NCBI GenBank assembly: GCA_013362385.1
Contig: JABFWC010000255.1
Location: forward strand, 1 to 8,263
Direction: 5' to 3'
Source: Pseudarthrobacter sp.
Lineage (GTDB): Bacteria; Actinomycetota; Actinomycetes; Actinomycetales; Micrococcaceae
DNA: 8,263 nt
A program made the position numbers and the translations under genes. The notes below the pieces were generated by a model. It had not been told where the DNA came from, did no database searches, and saw only the letters and a list, made by a program, of their open reading frames with translations. Below, piece after piece: positions 1 to 5,844 of the stretch (position 1 is the stretch's first letter; every line of letters begins with the position of its first letter).

Positions 1-1224
1 CACCGTGAAGGTGGCCGTGGTGATGTCGCCGCGGGCGTCGAAGGCAACCGGGCCCGATTCGCCGTCGTAATCTATCCCGCCGCCGGCCACCAGGCCGGGC
101 AGGCACTCCTTGTAGGTCCGGCAGGGAGCGGAGGGATGCGCCGCGCCCGCCGCCGTCGTCCCGCCTGTCGCCGCGGTTCCCCCCGAGACCCGGACCAGGT
201 TGGCCGCGATGGATCGTCCGGCATCATCCTGGGCGCGGGCCGCTGCGAACGCGGCGAGTGTCACGGCGTCGTATGTTTCGGCAGCGTAGGAGACGTCCTT
301 CAGTGAGCTGTCGACACCAAGCAGCCTGCCCTGGAAAGCGGCGGTGGGCAGTTGACCGGGGACCACGGCGCGCGCCCCCTCCAGTGCGCGGGAGCCGAGC
401 TTGGACCCGTAGCGGCCGAAGGCTCCATCGCTGAGGAGGATCCGGGACCCGCCGAGGTCGGCGTTGTTCAGTTCCGCCAGCGCGCCCTGGGCACCTTCCC
501 GGGCTATCAGGACGACGACGTCCGGCTTCGCCTTGCCTGCAGCGGCTGCCGCCGCCGCGGCGTCGCCGGGCTTGAAGACTCCGCCGGCCAGGACAGCGAG
601 CCCGGATTCCCGCGCCGCTTCGGTCACCGCCGCCGACAGTTCCTTGCCATAGGCGCCGTCCTCGGACAGCACGCTGATGGACCCGGCCCCGGAGTCCTTG
701 GCGAGCTTGGCCAGCACCGGCCCCTGGGCGACGTCCGCCGCCGCCGTTCGGAAGTAGTAGCCCCCGCTGTCGATCCCGCTCAGGGCGGCCGCGGTGTTGG
801 CCGGTGAGATCAGCGGCGTGTGGGCCCGGGAAAGGACCTCGACGGCGGCTGCGGCATGGCTGGAGTCGGTAGGTCCGATGACCACGTCGGCCCTGGCAGC
901 CACCAGGTCGCGGGCCTGCCCGGCAGTGTCCTGGTCCAGGTGCACCGGCAGCAGCTCCACGGGGCGCCCCTTGTGGCCGCCGGCGGCGTTGATCTCCTGG
1001 ACGGCAAGTTTGGCGGCGGCCAGCTGGGGGGCGTTGAGGAAGGCGCTGCTGCCCGTGTTGTCCAGGATCAGGCCCACGCGGAGGATCCCGTCGCCGGAGG
1101 CGTCCACCGGTTCCATGCGTGCGTTGCCGGTTACCCCGGAGCAGCCCGTAATGGCGACGAGGCCGGCCAGGGACAGGGCGGCTGCCGGCAGGGTAAAGAC
1201 AGCGGGACGGATGGTCCTCTTCAC
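1..1224 (-). CDS. Branched-chain amino acid-type ABC transporter substrate-binding lipoprotein (3' end outside window)
   Basis: Extracytoplasmic solute receptor of the Leu/Ile/Val-binding type (type I periplasmic-binding fold, Peripla_BP_6-like) that would deliver a small ligand to an ABC permease. I translated 408 codons with no stop. The GTG start at 1224 gives a basic N-terminus (VKRTIRP), a hydrophobic stretch and the lipobox ITGC with Cys28 as the likely lipidation site. Family marks follow: [15 protein letters not shown] after the lipobox, the [10 protein letters not shown] segment near residue 80, AETYDAV near 315-320, a Cys pair (CRTYKEC) near 370, and [13 protein letters not shown] near 390, usually close to the C-terminus, so perhaps only some 20 residues are missing. 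An eight-alanine run and a Gly/Thr/Ala-rich stretch just before the Cys pair look like low-complexity inserts. The start overlaps the cold-shock stop by four bases (GTGA), suggesting coupled translation. Ligand unknown; no permease or ATPase gene is visible. Confidence 0.86.
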   Translation of the reverse strand, partial: MKRTIRPAVFTLPAAALSLAGLVAITGCSGVTGNARMEPVDASGDGILRVGLILDNTGSSAFLNAPQLAAAKLAVQEINAAGGHKGRPVELLPVHLDQDTAGQARDLVAARADVVIGPTDSSHAAAAVEVLSRAHTPLISPANTAAALSGIDSGGYYFRTAAADVAQGPVLAKLAKDSGAGSISVLSEDGAYGKELSAAVTEAARESGLAVLAGGVFKPGDAAAAAAAAGKAKPDVVVLIAREGAQGALAELNNADLGGSRILLSDGAFGRYGSKLGSRALEGARAVVPGQLPTAAFQGRLLGVDSSLKDVSYAAETYDAVTLAAFAAARAQDDAGRSIAANLVRVSGGTAATGGTTAAGAAHPSAPCRTYKECLPGLVAGGGIDYDGESGPVAFDARGDITTATFTV

Positions 1225-1427
1225 TCGGCCGGCCGGACGTTTTCGGCCTGGGGACCTTTTTCGCCCTCGCCCACTTCCAGCTCCACGCGCTGTCCCTCGT
1301 CGAGTGCCCGGTAGCCCTCGCCCAGGATGGCAGACCAATGGACAAAAATGTCATCTCCGGAGCCGTCAACGGTGATGAAGCCATAGCCCTTTTCGGCGTT
1401 GAACCATTTGACGGTTCCCAGTGCCAT
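1221..1427 (-). CDS. cspA: Cold-shock protein, CspA family
   Basis: Small single-domain nucleic-acid chaperone of 68 residues, the usual length of the family. It binds single-stranded RNA/DNA and melts mRNA structure in the cytoplasm. The sequence begins [18 protein letters not shown], with RNP1 as KGYGFI and RNP2 as DIFVHWSAI, then the typical YRALDEGQ and [11 protein letters not shown] segments. RNP2 carries Trp where enteric CspA has Phe (FVHFSAI); an aromatic side chain is kept, so RNA stacking should be preserved. The ATG at 1427 is chosen over an in-frame TTG at 1436 because GGAAAG lies 11 bases before the ATG but only two before the TTG. The next gene starts inside the stop codon (GTGA), so this gene probably heads a two-gene transcript with the lipoprotein. 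Whether it is cold-induced or constitutive cannot be told from sequence. Confidence 0.97.
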   Translation of the reverse strand: MALGTVKWFNAEKGYGFITVDGSGDDIFVHWSAILGEGYRALDEGQRVELEVGEGEKGPQAENVRPAE

Positions 1428-1438
1428 GATGACCAACT

Positions 1439-1444
1439 CTTTCC
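1439..1444 (-). promoter_or_regulatory. Ribosome binding site of cold-shock gene
   Basis: GGAAAG on the minus strand, 11 bases before the ATG at 1427. It fits the ATG start (MALGTVKWF) and is too close to serve the upstream in-frame TTG at 1436. Confidence 0.6.
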
Positions 1445-1489
1445 GTTAGACCGGGCGGGTGTACAGTCCGGCCGGGCCGGTTTGAAGCC

Positions 1490-1495
1490 ACTCTA
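1490..1495 (-). promoter_or_regulatory. Possible -10 element for the cold-shock gene
   Basis: TAGAGT on the minus strand fits the actinobacterial TANNNT -10 form and would give a leader of roughly 55-60 bases before the cold-shock ATG. No convincing -35 is seen at 16-18 bases upstream, so this is a weak call. The leader contains a self-complementary CCGG/CCGG stretch (about 1468-1480) that could fold. Confidence 0.3.
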
Positions 1496-1505
1496 GCCAA
1501 CGCCC

Positions 1506-1532
1506 GTGCCGGCTGCAGTGGCGTGCCGGCAC
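1506..1532. terminator. GC-rich inverted repeat between LytR_C gene and cold-shock gene
   Basis: GTGCCGGC at 1506-1513 pairs perfectly with GCCGGCAC at 1525-1532 across an 11-base loop. It lies 40 bases after the stop of the LytR_C gene and before the putative cold-shock promoter, the expected place for a terminator. No T tract follows on the minus strand, as is common in high-GC actinobacteria, so it could be an intrinsic terminator of that kind, a processing structure, or an operator overlapping the cold-shock -35 region. Confidence 0.4.
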
Positions 1533-1571
1533 CGGTTGCTGAACGTTATGCAGGCGTGACTGGAGGTGCGG

Positions 1572-2207
1572 CTACCGGTACCCCGGGCCGAGCACCACCA
1601 CCAGGGGTACTTGGAATTCCGGGTTCTTCACCACCGTCGGGATGTTCAGCAGTGCTGCCAGCTCCCGGGCGCTGGCGAGCTGCTGATCGCCTGCGTAGAA
1701 CACCACCGAGGACTTCTGCGGGGCGCCGGCCCAGTTGCCGACCTGGCCGAGCAGCCAGCCATCGGCCTGGACTGTTCCGCCCACCCGGTTGGCAAGCCCG
1801 GCTGTGCCCGTGGCGTTGTACACGGCCACTGCCTGCGCCTTGTTCACGACGGCTTGCTGGACCGCGGATGCCGTGGGCTCGGGTTCGCTGCCGGCAGAGG
1901 GCACGGCGGACGAAGAGGGCGCCGCGGTGGGTGAAGCGGCAGGAACGGACGCGCGGGCGGAAGGGGTCGACCCGGTGACCGCGAGGGGACTGGCCTCCAT
2001 GCTCGCCGATGCCTGGCTTTCGATACCACCGAAGCCGAGCTTCGGAAGGATCAGGAAGGATACCAGCCCGATGGCCAGCGCGGCGACGCCCACCGCCAGG
2101 ACGGGCCACAGCCGTACCCGCGCCGGGGCCGAAGCCGTCCGGTGGACACCTTGTCGCGACCCGGTTTCAGGAACCTTGTCGAATTCATCGCGGGCGTATT
2201 GGGTCAT
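1572..2207 (-). CDS. Membrane-anchored LytR_C-domain protein, VirR (Rv0431)-like
   Basis: A 211-residue protein with a short cytoplasmic N-terminus (1-32), one membrane segment (about 34-54), a Ser/Ala/Pro-rich linker (about 64-118) and a C-terminal LytR_C domain (about 124-209). The domain begins AVAVYNATGTAGLANRVGG and ends FQVPLVVVLGPGYR. The layout predicts an anchored protein with its domain outside the membrane. LytR_C domains occur at the C-terminus of LytR-CpsA-Psr glycopolymer ligases and as stand-alone proteins such as M. tuberculosis Rv0431 (VirR), linked to vesicle release and the cell wall. The catalytic LCP domain is absent, so a partner or scaffold role in envelope assembly is inferred, not an enzyme. 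ATG at 2207 is supported by AAGGAT six bases upstream. It follows the DUF3263 gene by 44 bases, the same order as Rv0430/Rv0431, so the two probably share a transcript. Confidence 0.86.
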   Translation of the reverse strand: MTQYARDEFDKVPETGSRQGVHRTASAPARVRLWPVLAVGVAALAIGLVSFLILPKLGFGGIESQASASMEASPLAVTGSTPSARASVPAASPTAAPSSSAVPSAGSEPEPTASAVQQAVVNKAQAVAVYNATGTAGLANRVGGTVQADGWLLGQVGNWAGAPQKSSVVFYAGDQQLASARELAALLNIPTVVKNPEFQVPLVVVLGPGYR

Positions 2208-2251
2208 GGATGCATCCTTGGGAATTGCTGCGGGAGGCCGTGGCGGGGGTC

Positions 2252-2581
2252 TTAGGCGTCGGACCCGAGGCGCCGGGCAGTACGTGCACGGTGACGCGAC
2301 GTACGTAGTCTACGCAATCTCTTCACCAGCATGGGATCGTGGGCCAGTGCATCCTCGCGGTCGATCAGGGCGTTGAGCAGCTGGTAGTAATGGGTTGCGG
2401 AGAGGTCGAACAGCTCGCGGATCGCCTGTTCCTTGGCTCCGGCGTACTTCCACCACTGCCGTTCCAGCTCCAGCATCTGCTGCTCGCGCTCGGTGAGGGA
2501 AGAATCACGGGGGGAAAAGTCTGCCAGGAGGGATTTCCGCGGTTCCTGCTCCGGCAGGTGTTCCCGGGCCGGTTCCGCCAC
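2252..2581 (-). CDS. DUF3263-family protein, Rv0430-like
   Basis: A 109-residue soluble, highly charged protein of the actinobacterial DUF3263 family; molecular role unknown. The first 28 residues are variable; the conserved block covers about 29-95 and includes LTEREQQMLELERQWWKYAG, then AKEQAIRELFDLSATHYYQL and LAHDPMLVKRLRRLR. The helical pattern with a segment like a helix-turn-helix (KEQAIRELFDLSATHYYQLL, 50-69) and a basic tail suggests nucleic-acid binding, an inference only. The start is GTG at 2581, preceded by GAAGGAG with a six-base spacer. It is the first gene of a minus-strand unit with the LytR_C protein, divergent from ung. An ATGACA-N17-TAGCAT promoter lies just upstream. Regulation of the LytR_C partner is a reasonable guess from conserved neighbourhood. 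Confidence 0.9.
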   Translation of the reverse strand: MAEPAREHLPEQEPRKSLLADFSPRDSSLTEREQQMLELERQWWKYAGAKEQAIRELFDLSATHYYQLLNALIDREDALAHDPMLVKRLRRLRTSRHRARTARRLGSDA

Positions 2582-2587
2582 GGCACA

Positions 2588-2594
2588 CTCCTTC
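2588..2594 (-). promoter_or_regulatory. Ribosome binding site fixing the GTG start of the DUF3263 gene
   Basis: GAAGGAG on the minus strand, six bases before GTG at 2581. It is a near-perfect Shine-Dalgarno and settles the non-ATG start. Confidence 0.8.
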
Positions 2595-2620
2595 GCTGGT
2601 TAAGGTCGATGTCTGACCCC

Positions 2621-2626
2621 TATGCT
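2621..2626 (+). promoter_or_regulatory. Possible plus-strand -10 for ung, overlapping the divergent -10
   Basis: TATGCT on the plus strand shares five bases with the minus-strand TAGCAT at 2627-2622, so the seven-base TATGCTA carries a -10 in each direction. A plus-strand -35 is poor (TGGTTA-like at 2597-2602). A start near 2633 would place RNA onset just ahead of the ung coding region. Confidence 0.35.
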
Positions 2627-2650
2627 ACGGGCGAATAACAGACATGTCAT
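2622..2650 (-). promoter_or_regulatory. Promoter of the DUF3263-LytR_C unit
   Basis: On the minus strand, ATGACA (2650-2645; five of six bases of TTGACA) is followed after exactly 17 bases by TAGCAT (2627-2622; TANNNT form). Transcription would start near 2615, giving a leader of about 34 bases that includes the GAAGGAG site. This is the best sigma-70-type promoter in the window. The -35 half sits in the palindrome GACATGTC (2641-2648), which could serve as an operator. Confidence 0.6.
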
Positions 2651-3446
2651 TTGCGCCTCCTGCCAGAATGGGACGAGGTTTGGATCCGATGCGCTGTTCG
2701 AACTGCAGCAGGACCCGGCGGACGCCCTGAGGTTCGCCGACCTTGCGGGGTTGCCGCTGGCTGAACTGATGGCCCCCGACTGGGCGGCTGCGCTGGCGGG
2801 CGTGGAGGGAAAGCTGCGCAGCGTCCTGGCTTTCCTTGCGGAGGAAGAGGCCGCGGGGCACCCGCTGCTGCCGCCGCCGTCGAACGTCCTGCGTGCCTTC
2901 CGCCAGCCGCTCGCCAACGTGAAGGTCCTCATCGTGGGCCAGGATCCCTACCCAACGCCGGGGCACGCCGTGGGGCTGTGCTTCTCCGTTGACCCGCGCA
3001 CCCGGCCGCTGCCACGCAGCCTGGCCAACATCTACCGTGAACTCGAATCGGATCTCGGCATCCCGCCGCGCGTCCACGGGGACCTTTCGGCCTGGGCGGA
3101 GCAGGGCGTGCTGCTCCTGAACCGTGTCCTCACCGTCCGGGCGGGCGCGGCGGGCTCGCACCGGGGCAAGGGCTGGGAGGAGATCACGACGGCGGCTGTC
3201 ACCGCCGTCGCCAGGCGGCAGGCGGCGGACGGGTCAAGGGTGCCGCTGGTGGCCGTCCTGTGGGGGAAGGAAGCGGAGGGCGTGCGGCAGTACCTGGCCG
3301 GCAGCCCGGTCGTGGCAAGTGCCCATCCCAGCCCGCTATCCGCCTCCCGCGGGTTCTTCGGCTCAAAGCCCTTCAGCCGGGTAAACCAGCTGCTCCGGGA
3401 ACAGGGTGCGCTGGGCGTAACCTGGGAGCTCCCGCCGGTGGCCTAG
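2622..3446 (+). CDS. ung: Uracil-DNA glycosylase, family 1
   Basis: Removes uracil from DNA by cutting the N-glycosidic bond, leaving an abasic site for base-excision repair. Residue numbers are from ATG 2622. The water-activating motif [14 protein letters not shown] is at 106-119 with catalytic Asp108. [11 protein letters not shown], the [10 protein letters not shown] segment with its Asn, SHRGKGWE and the minor-groove loop [14 protein letters not shown] (His235) all follow in normal order, so the enzyme should be active. The 5' end is uncertain. The 274-residue reading is about 45 longer than the M. tuberculosis enzyme, whose N-terminus aligns near [11 protein letters not shown] here. ATG 2622 has no good ribosome binding site and lies within the putative -10. 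In-frame alternatives are TTG 2751 and ATG 2769; ATG 2644 is in another frame. The stop codon lies inside the iron box of the next gene. Confidence 0.96.
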   Translation: MLRANNRHVICASCQNGTRFGSDALFELQQDPADALRFADLAGLPLAELMAPDWAAALAGVEGKLRSVLAFLAEEEAAGHPLLPPPSNVLRAFRQPLANVKVLIVGQDPYPTPGHAVGLCFSVDPRTRPLPRSLANIYRELESDLGIPPRVHGDLSAWAEQGVLLLNRVLTVRAGAAGSHRGKGWEEITTAAVTAVARRQAADGSRVPLVAVLWGKEAEGVRQYLAGSPVVASAHPSPLSASRGFFGSKPFSRVNQLLREQGALGVTWELPPVA

Positions 3447-3461
3447 CTTAGGCTGGCCTTA
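3443..3461 (+). promoter_or_regulatory. DtxR/IdeR iron box
   Basis: CTAGCTTAGGCTGGCCTTA matches the 19-base DtxR/IdeR consensus TTAGGTTAGGCTAACCTAA at 15 positions, counting one T at a position known to accept A or T; the central TTAGGCT and the CCT of the right arm are intact. It spans the ung stop codon, the -10 and the first base of the reductase ATG. An iron-loaded repressor here would block RNA polymerase, making the downstream gene iron-repressed. Family knowledge: DtxR/IdeR controls siderophore genes in Actinobacteria. Binding itself is inferred. Confidence 0.72.
3449..3454 (+). promoter_or_regulatory. -10 element of a leaderless siderophore-reductase transcript
   Basis: TAGGCT is followed by six bases and then the ATG at 3461, so the expected RNA start coincides with the A of the start codon. 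No Shine-Dalgarno lies before the ATG. Both facts point to a leaderless mRNA, common in Actinobacteria. No clear -35 is seen. Confidence 0.55.
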
Positions 3462-4300
3462 TGAGCATTGTTCCCGCCGATACCAGCGCCACCAAGAAAA
3501 ACCGGCCCCAGGTCAACCTGACAGTGCTGCGCACGGAGCAGCTCTCGCCGCATATGGTCCGGGTCGTAGCGGGCGGGGACGGCTTCGCCGACTTCGTCAA
3601 CAACGGCTTCGTGGACCGGTATGTGAAAATCGTCTTTCCGCAGCCGGGTGTTGACTATCCCTCGCCGCTGGATCTGTGGGCCGTCCGCGAGAGCATGCCG
3701 CGTGAGCAGTGGCCGTTCACCCGCACCTACACGCTGCGCCGGGTTGACGAGGCCGCCCGGGAACTGGCCATCGATTTCGTGGTCCATGGCGATGAGGGCC
3801 TGGCAGGTCCGTGGGCGGCGAAGGCCCGGCCGGGTGACGCGCTGACCTTTACCGGCCCCGGGGGTGCCTACAACCCGAATCCTGAGGCGGACTGGTACTT
3901 GTTCGCAGGGGACGAGGCCGCCCTGCCGGCCATCGCCGCGTCCATCGAGTCGCTGCCCGCCCAGGCCAAGGGGCTGGCGTTCCTGGAGGTCGGGTCCGAG
4001 GCCGACATCCAGGCGATCAATGCCCCCGCGGGTGTCGCCATCACCTGGCGGTCCCGCAAAGGCACCCCGGCGGGTTCCAGTGACCTGCTGGCCAAAGCCG
4101 TGGCAGAGGCAGAATGGCCTGAGGGCACCGTGGACGTCTTCGCCCACGGGGAACGGGGCTACATGAAGGCGCTGCGCGAGGTCTTCTTCAAGCAGCGCGG
4201 CCTGGACCGGCGGCAGGTGTCCCTCTCCGGCTACTGGGCACAGGGCCGCGTGGAGGATGTCTTCCAAGCCGAGAAGAAGCTGCCGGTAGGCCAGATCTAG
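3461..4300 (+). CDS. Siderophore-interacting protein (FAD-dependent NAD(P)H ferric-siderophore reductase)
   Basis: Cytoplasmic flavoenzyme that reduces ferric iron held by an imported siderophore, releasing Fe(II). The 279 residues match the ViuB/SIP family in length and order: an FAD-binding barrel with RTYTLR at 88-93, the usual flavin signature; DFVVHGDEGLAGPWA (105-119) and TGPGG (131-135); then the NAD(P)H-binding SIP domain starting DWYLFAGDEAALPAI (144-158) and ending with SGYWAQGRVED (256-266). No signal peptide or membrane segment. ATG 3461 is chosen because the -10 sits exactly for a leaderless start and the first conserved strand begins at residue 18. It lies 14 bases after ung but is probably transcribed separately from its own iron-regulated promoter. 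No siderophore transporter or biosynthesis gene is in the window, so the siderophore is unknown. Confidence 0.95.
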   Translation: MSIVPADTSATKKNRPQVNLTVLRTEQLSPHMVRVVAGGDGFADFVNNGFVDRYVKIVFPQPGVDYPSPLDLWAVRESMPREQWPFTRTYTLRRVDEAARELAIDFVVHGDEGLAGPWAAKARPGDALTFTGPGGAYNPNPEADWYLFAGDEAALPAIAASIESLPAQAKGLAFLEVGSEADIQAINAPAGVAITWRSRKGTPAGSSDLLAKAVAEAEWPEGTVDVFAHGERGYMKALREVFFKQRGLDRRQVSLSGYWAQGRVEDVFQAEKKLPVGQI

Positions 4301-4316
4301 GAGCCGCTGCCCCTGT

Positions 4317-4332
4317 AGCGCCTAGCGGCGCC
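4317..4332. other. Short hairpin at the convergent gene ends
   Basis: GCGCC (4318-4322) pairs with GGCGC (4327-4331) over a four-base loop in the 21-base gap and stop region between the convergent reductase and ThrE genes. The position fits a shared terminator, but the stem is only five pairs and no T tract follows on either strand. Confidence 0.25.
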
Positions 4333-5809
4333 TGGCGCGGCGCTGCTCATTGCTCGCCAGGCTGCGGGTCAACGGCCGGGCCAGCACGTCCCCCAGGACG
4401 ATGCCGCCTGCCGTGCCCAGCACGATGGCGCCGGCGCTGAGCATGCCGCCGGCGCCGGCGAGGATTTCAGCCTCCTCGACGGTCAGCACGTACATGGAAC
4501 GGAAAATCGTGAGGCCGGGCAGGAGGATCAAGGCCGCCGGGACCGCAACCACCAGCTGCGGGGCGCCCATCCGCAGGGCCACCACCCGCGCCAGCAGGCC
4601 AATGACGACGGCGGCCACGGCTGGCGAGAAGCGGTCGCCGATCCCCAGCAGGCCGGCACCGAGCAGCACCAGGTATCCCGCCACGCCCACGGCTGCCGTG
4701 GGTAACAGGAGCTTCCACGTGGTTTGTTCGGTGATGCCAATGGCCATCACCGCCGCGGCAACGAAGAGGATGAGGACCCAGAGATCGTAGGCCGGCGGGA
4801 AGGTCTGCGTGACGTCGATGCGCTGCAGCCCGGTCAGCTCCCCCACCACGAAGGCGACGGCGATGCCGGCCACGATGGCGCCGAAGGTCAGCAGGGTCGA
4901 GAGGAACCGGCCGGCTGCCGTGACCGGGAAGCCGTTGATGGCGTCCTGGACCGAGGAAACCAGCCGGCCCGTGGGCAGCAGCAGGAGGATGCCGCCCACC
5001 ACCACGATGGAGGGTGAGTTGGTCAGGCCGGACTGCCACAACAGCAGGGCGAGCATGGTGACCACGAACGAACAACTGGCAGTGATGAAGAAGTCGGGCA
5101 CCCGCCAGCGCCCCAGCCGGCGGGCCAGCAGGCTGATCCCGATGTTGGCCACAAACGCTATGGCCGAGGAGACCGGTCCGCCGCCCAGCACCCCGACGAA
5201 GACGGCGGCGAAGATGCCGAACGCCACCGTGACCATCCAGCGCGGGAACGGCTTGGGGCTGGTGATGGCCTCGTTGAGCCGGCGGATGGCCTCGTCACGG
5301 CCCACTCCCCCGGCCACGATGTCGGTGACAAGCTGGTGCACCTTGGCCAGGCCCGCGTAGTTGTTGGTCCACGAGCGCACCACCCGCAGCAGGGCTATGG
5401 GTGTCTGGTCCTTGGGCGCGTAATTGATGCCGACGGACTGGTTGGTGATGTCCACCTCGATGTTCTTCAGGCCCAGGGCGGCCGTGACGGCGATGATGCT
5501 CGTCTCGACTTCCAAGGCACCCGCGCCGTAGCGGAACATGGTTTCGGCCAGGTGCAGGGCGAAGTCCAGGGTCTTGCGGGCAGACGTATCCACGCCGCCC
5601 ACCTGGATGGTGGGGTTCGCGTAGGGGCTGCCGGCCAGCCGGTCCACGATGCTCAAGGGCGCCGTGGGCGGGTTCTCCCCCTGCACCAAACGGCGCAGCA
5701 TCCTCTTGGCAGCCGCATCCTGCCGGAGCTGCGCGGGGGTGAGCGGCTCCGTCTTGGGCAGGCCGTCGGTCGTGGGCCTGCGGCCGTGGTGTCCGGGCCG
5801 GTCCGTCAT
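4322..5809 (-). CDS. thrE: Threonine/serine exporter, ThrE family (two-domain form)
   Basis: Integral membrane protein of 495 residues, close to the length of Corynebacterium glutamicum ThrE, which exports L-threonine and L-serine using the proton motive force. The first 185 residues are soluble: a polar tail, then the conserved ThrE N-terminal part with TLDFALHLAETMFRYGAGAL (80-99) and NIEVDITNQSVGINY (116-130). About ten hydrophobic segments follow between 190 and 475. The first membrane block (DUF1212-type) contains LLLLPTGRLVSSVQDAINGF (275-294); the second (DUF3815-type) contains VPAALILLPGLTIFRSMY (423-440). The tail is Arg-rich. ATG 5809 is supported by GGGAGGAAG six bases upstream. 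It follows the FemA-like ligase by 35 bases on the same strand and probably shares its transcript. Substrate is inferred from family; exporters of this family can also move other small amino acids or peptides. Confidence 0.9.
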   Translation of the reverse strand: MTDRPGHHGRRPTTDGLPKTEPLTPAQLRQDAAAKRMLRRLVQGENPPTAPLSIVDRLAGSPYANPTIQVGGVDTSARKTLDFALHLAETMFRYGAGALEVETSIIAVTAALGLKNIEVDITNQSVGINYAPKDQTPIALLRVVRSWTNNYAGLAKVHQLVTDIVAGGVGRDEAIRRLNEAITSPKPFPRWMVTVAFGIFAAVFVGVLGGGPVSSAIAFVANIGISLLARRLGRWRVPDFFITASCSFVVTMLALLLWQSGLTNSPSIVVVGGILLLLPTGRLVSSVQDAINGFPVTAAGRFLSTLLTFGAIVAGIAVAFVVGELTGLQRIDVTQTFPPAYDLWVLILFVAAAVMAIGITEQTTWKLLLPTAAVGVAGYLVLLGAGLLGIGDRFSPAVAAVVIGLLARVVALRMGAPQLVVAVPAALILLPGLTIFRSMYVLTVEEAEILAGAGGMLSAGAIVLGTAGGIVLGDVLARPLTRSLASNEQRRARRR

Positions 5810-5844
5810 GAGTCGCTTCCTCCCAGTGCGCGATCTACTTTTGG

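Noticed and set aside
224..1384. Long minus-strand open frame (386 residues) rich in Arg, Gly and Pro
   Set aside because: It is a shadow of the lipoprotein and cold-shock genes in another frame; composition is typical of out-of-frame high-GC reading and no family motif is present.
1434..1436. TTG start three codons upstream in the cold-shock gene
   Set aside because: The ribosome binding site would be only two bases away; the family begins at the ATG (MALGTVKWF).
2609..2638. Nine-codon plus-strand frame MSDPYATGE as a leader peptide for ung
   Set aside because: AAGG is only three bases from its ATG, the ATG lies upstream of the expected plus-strand RNA start, and no attenuator-like structure follows.
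2625..3161. 178-residue minus-strand open frame inside ung
   Set aside because: Antisense shadow; the plus-strand ung motifs are intact throughout.
3443..4267. 274-residue open frame opposite the siderophore reductase
   Set aside because: Antisense to a gene with clear FAD and NAD(P)H motifs; no recognisable domain and no ribosome binding site worth noting.
4301..4332. Strong bidirectional terminator between the convergent genes
   Set aside because: Only a five-pair stem with no T tract; kept as a low-confidence structure, not called a terminator.
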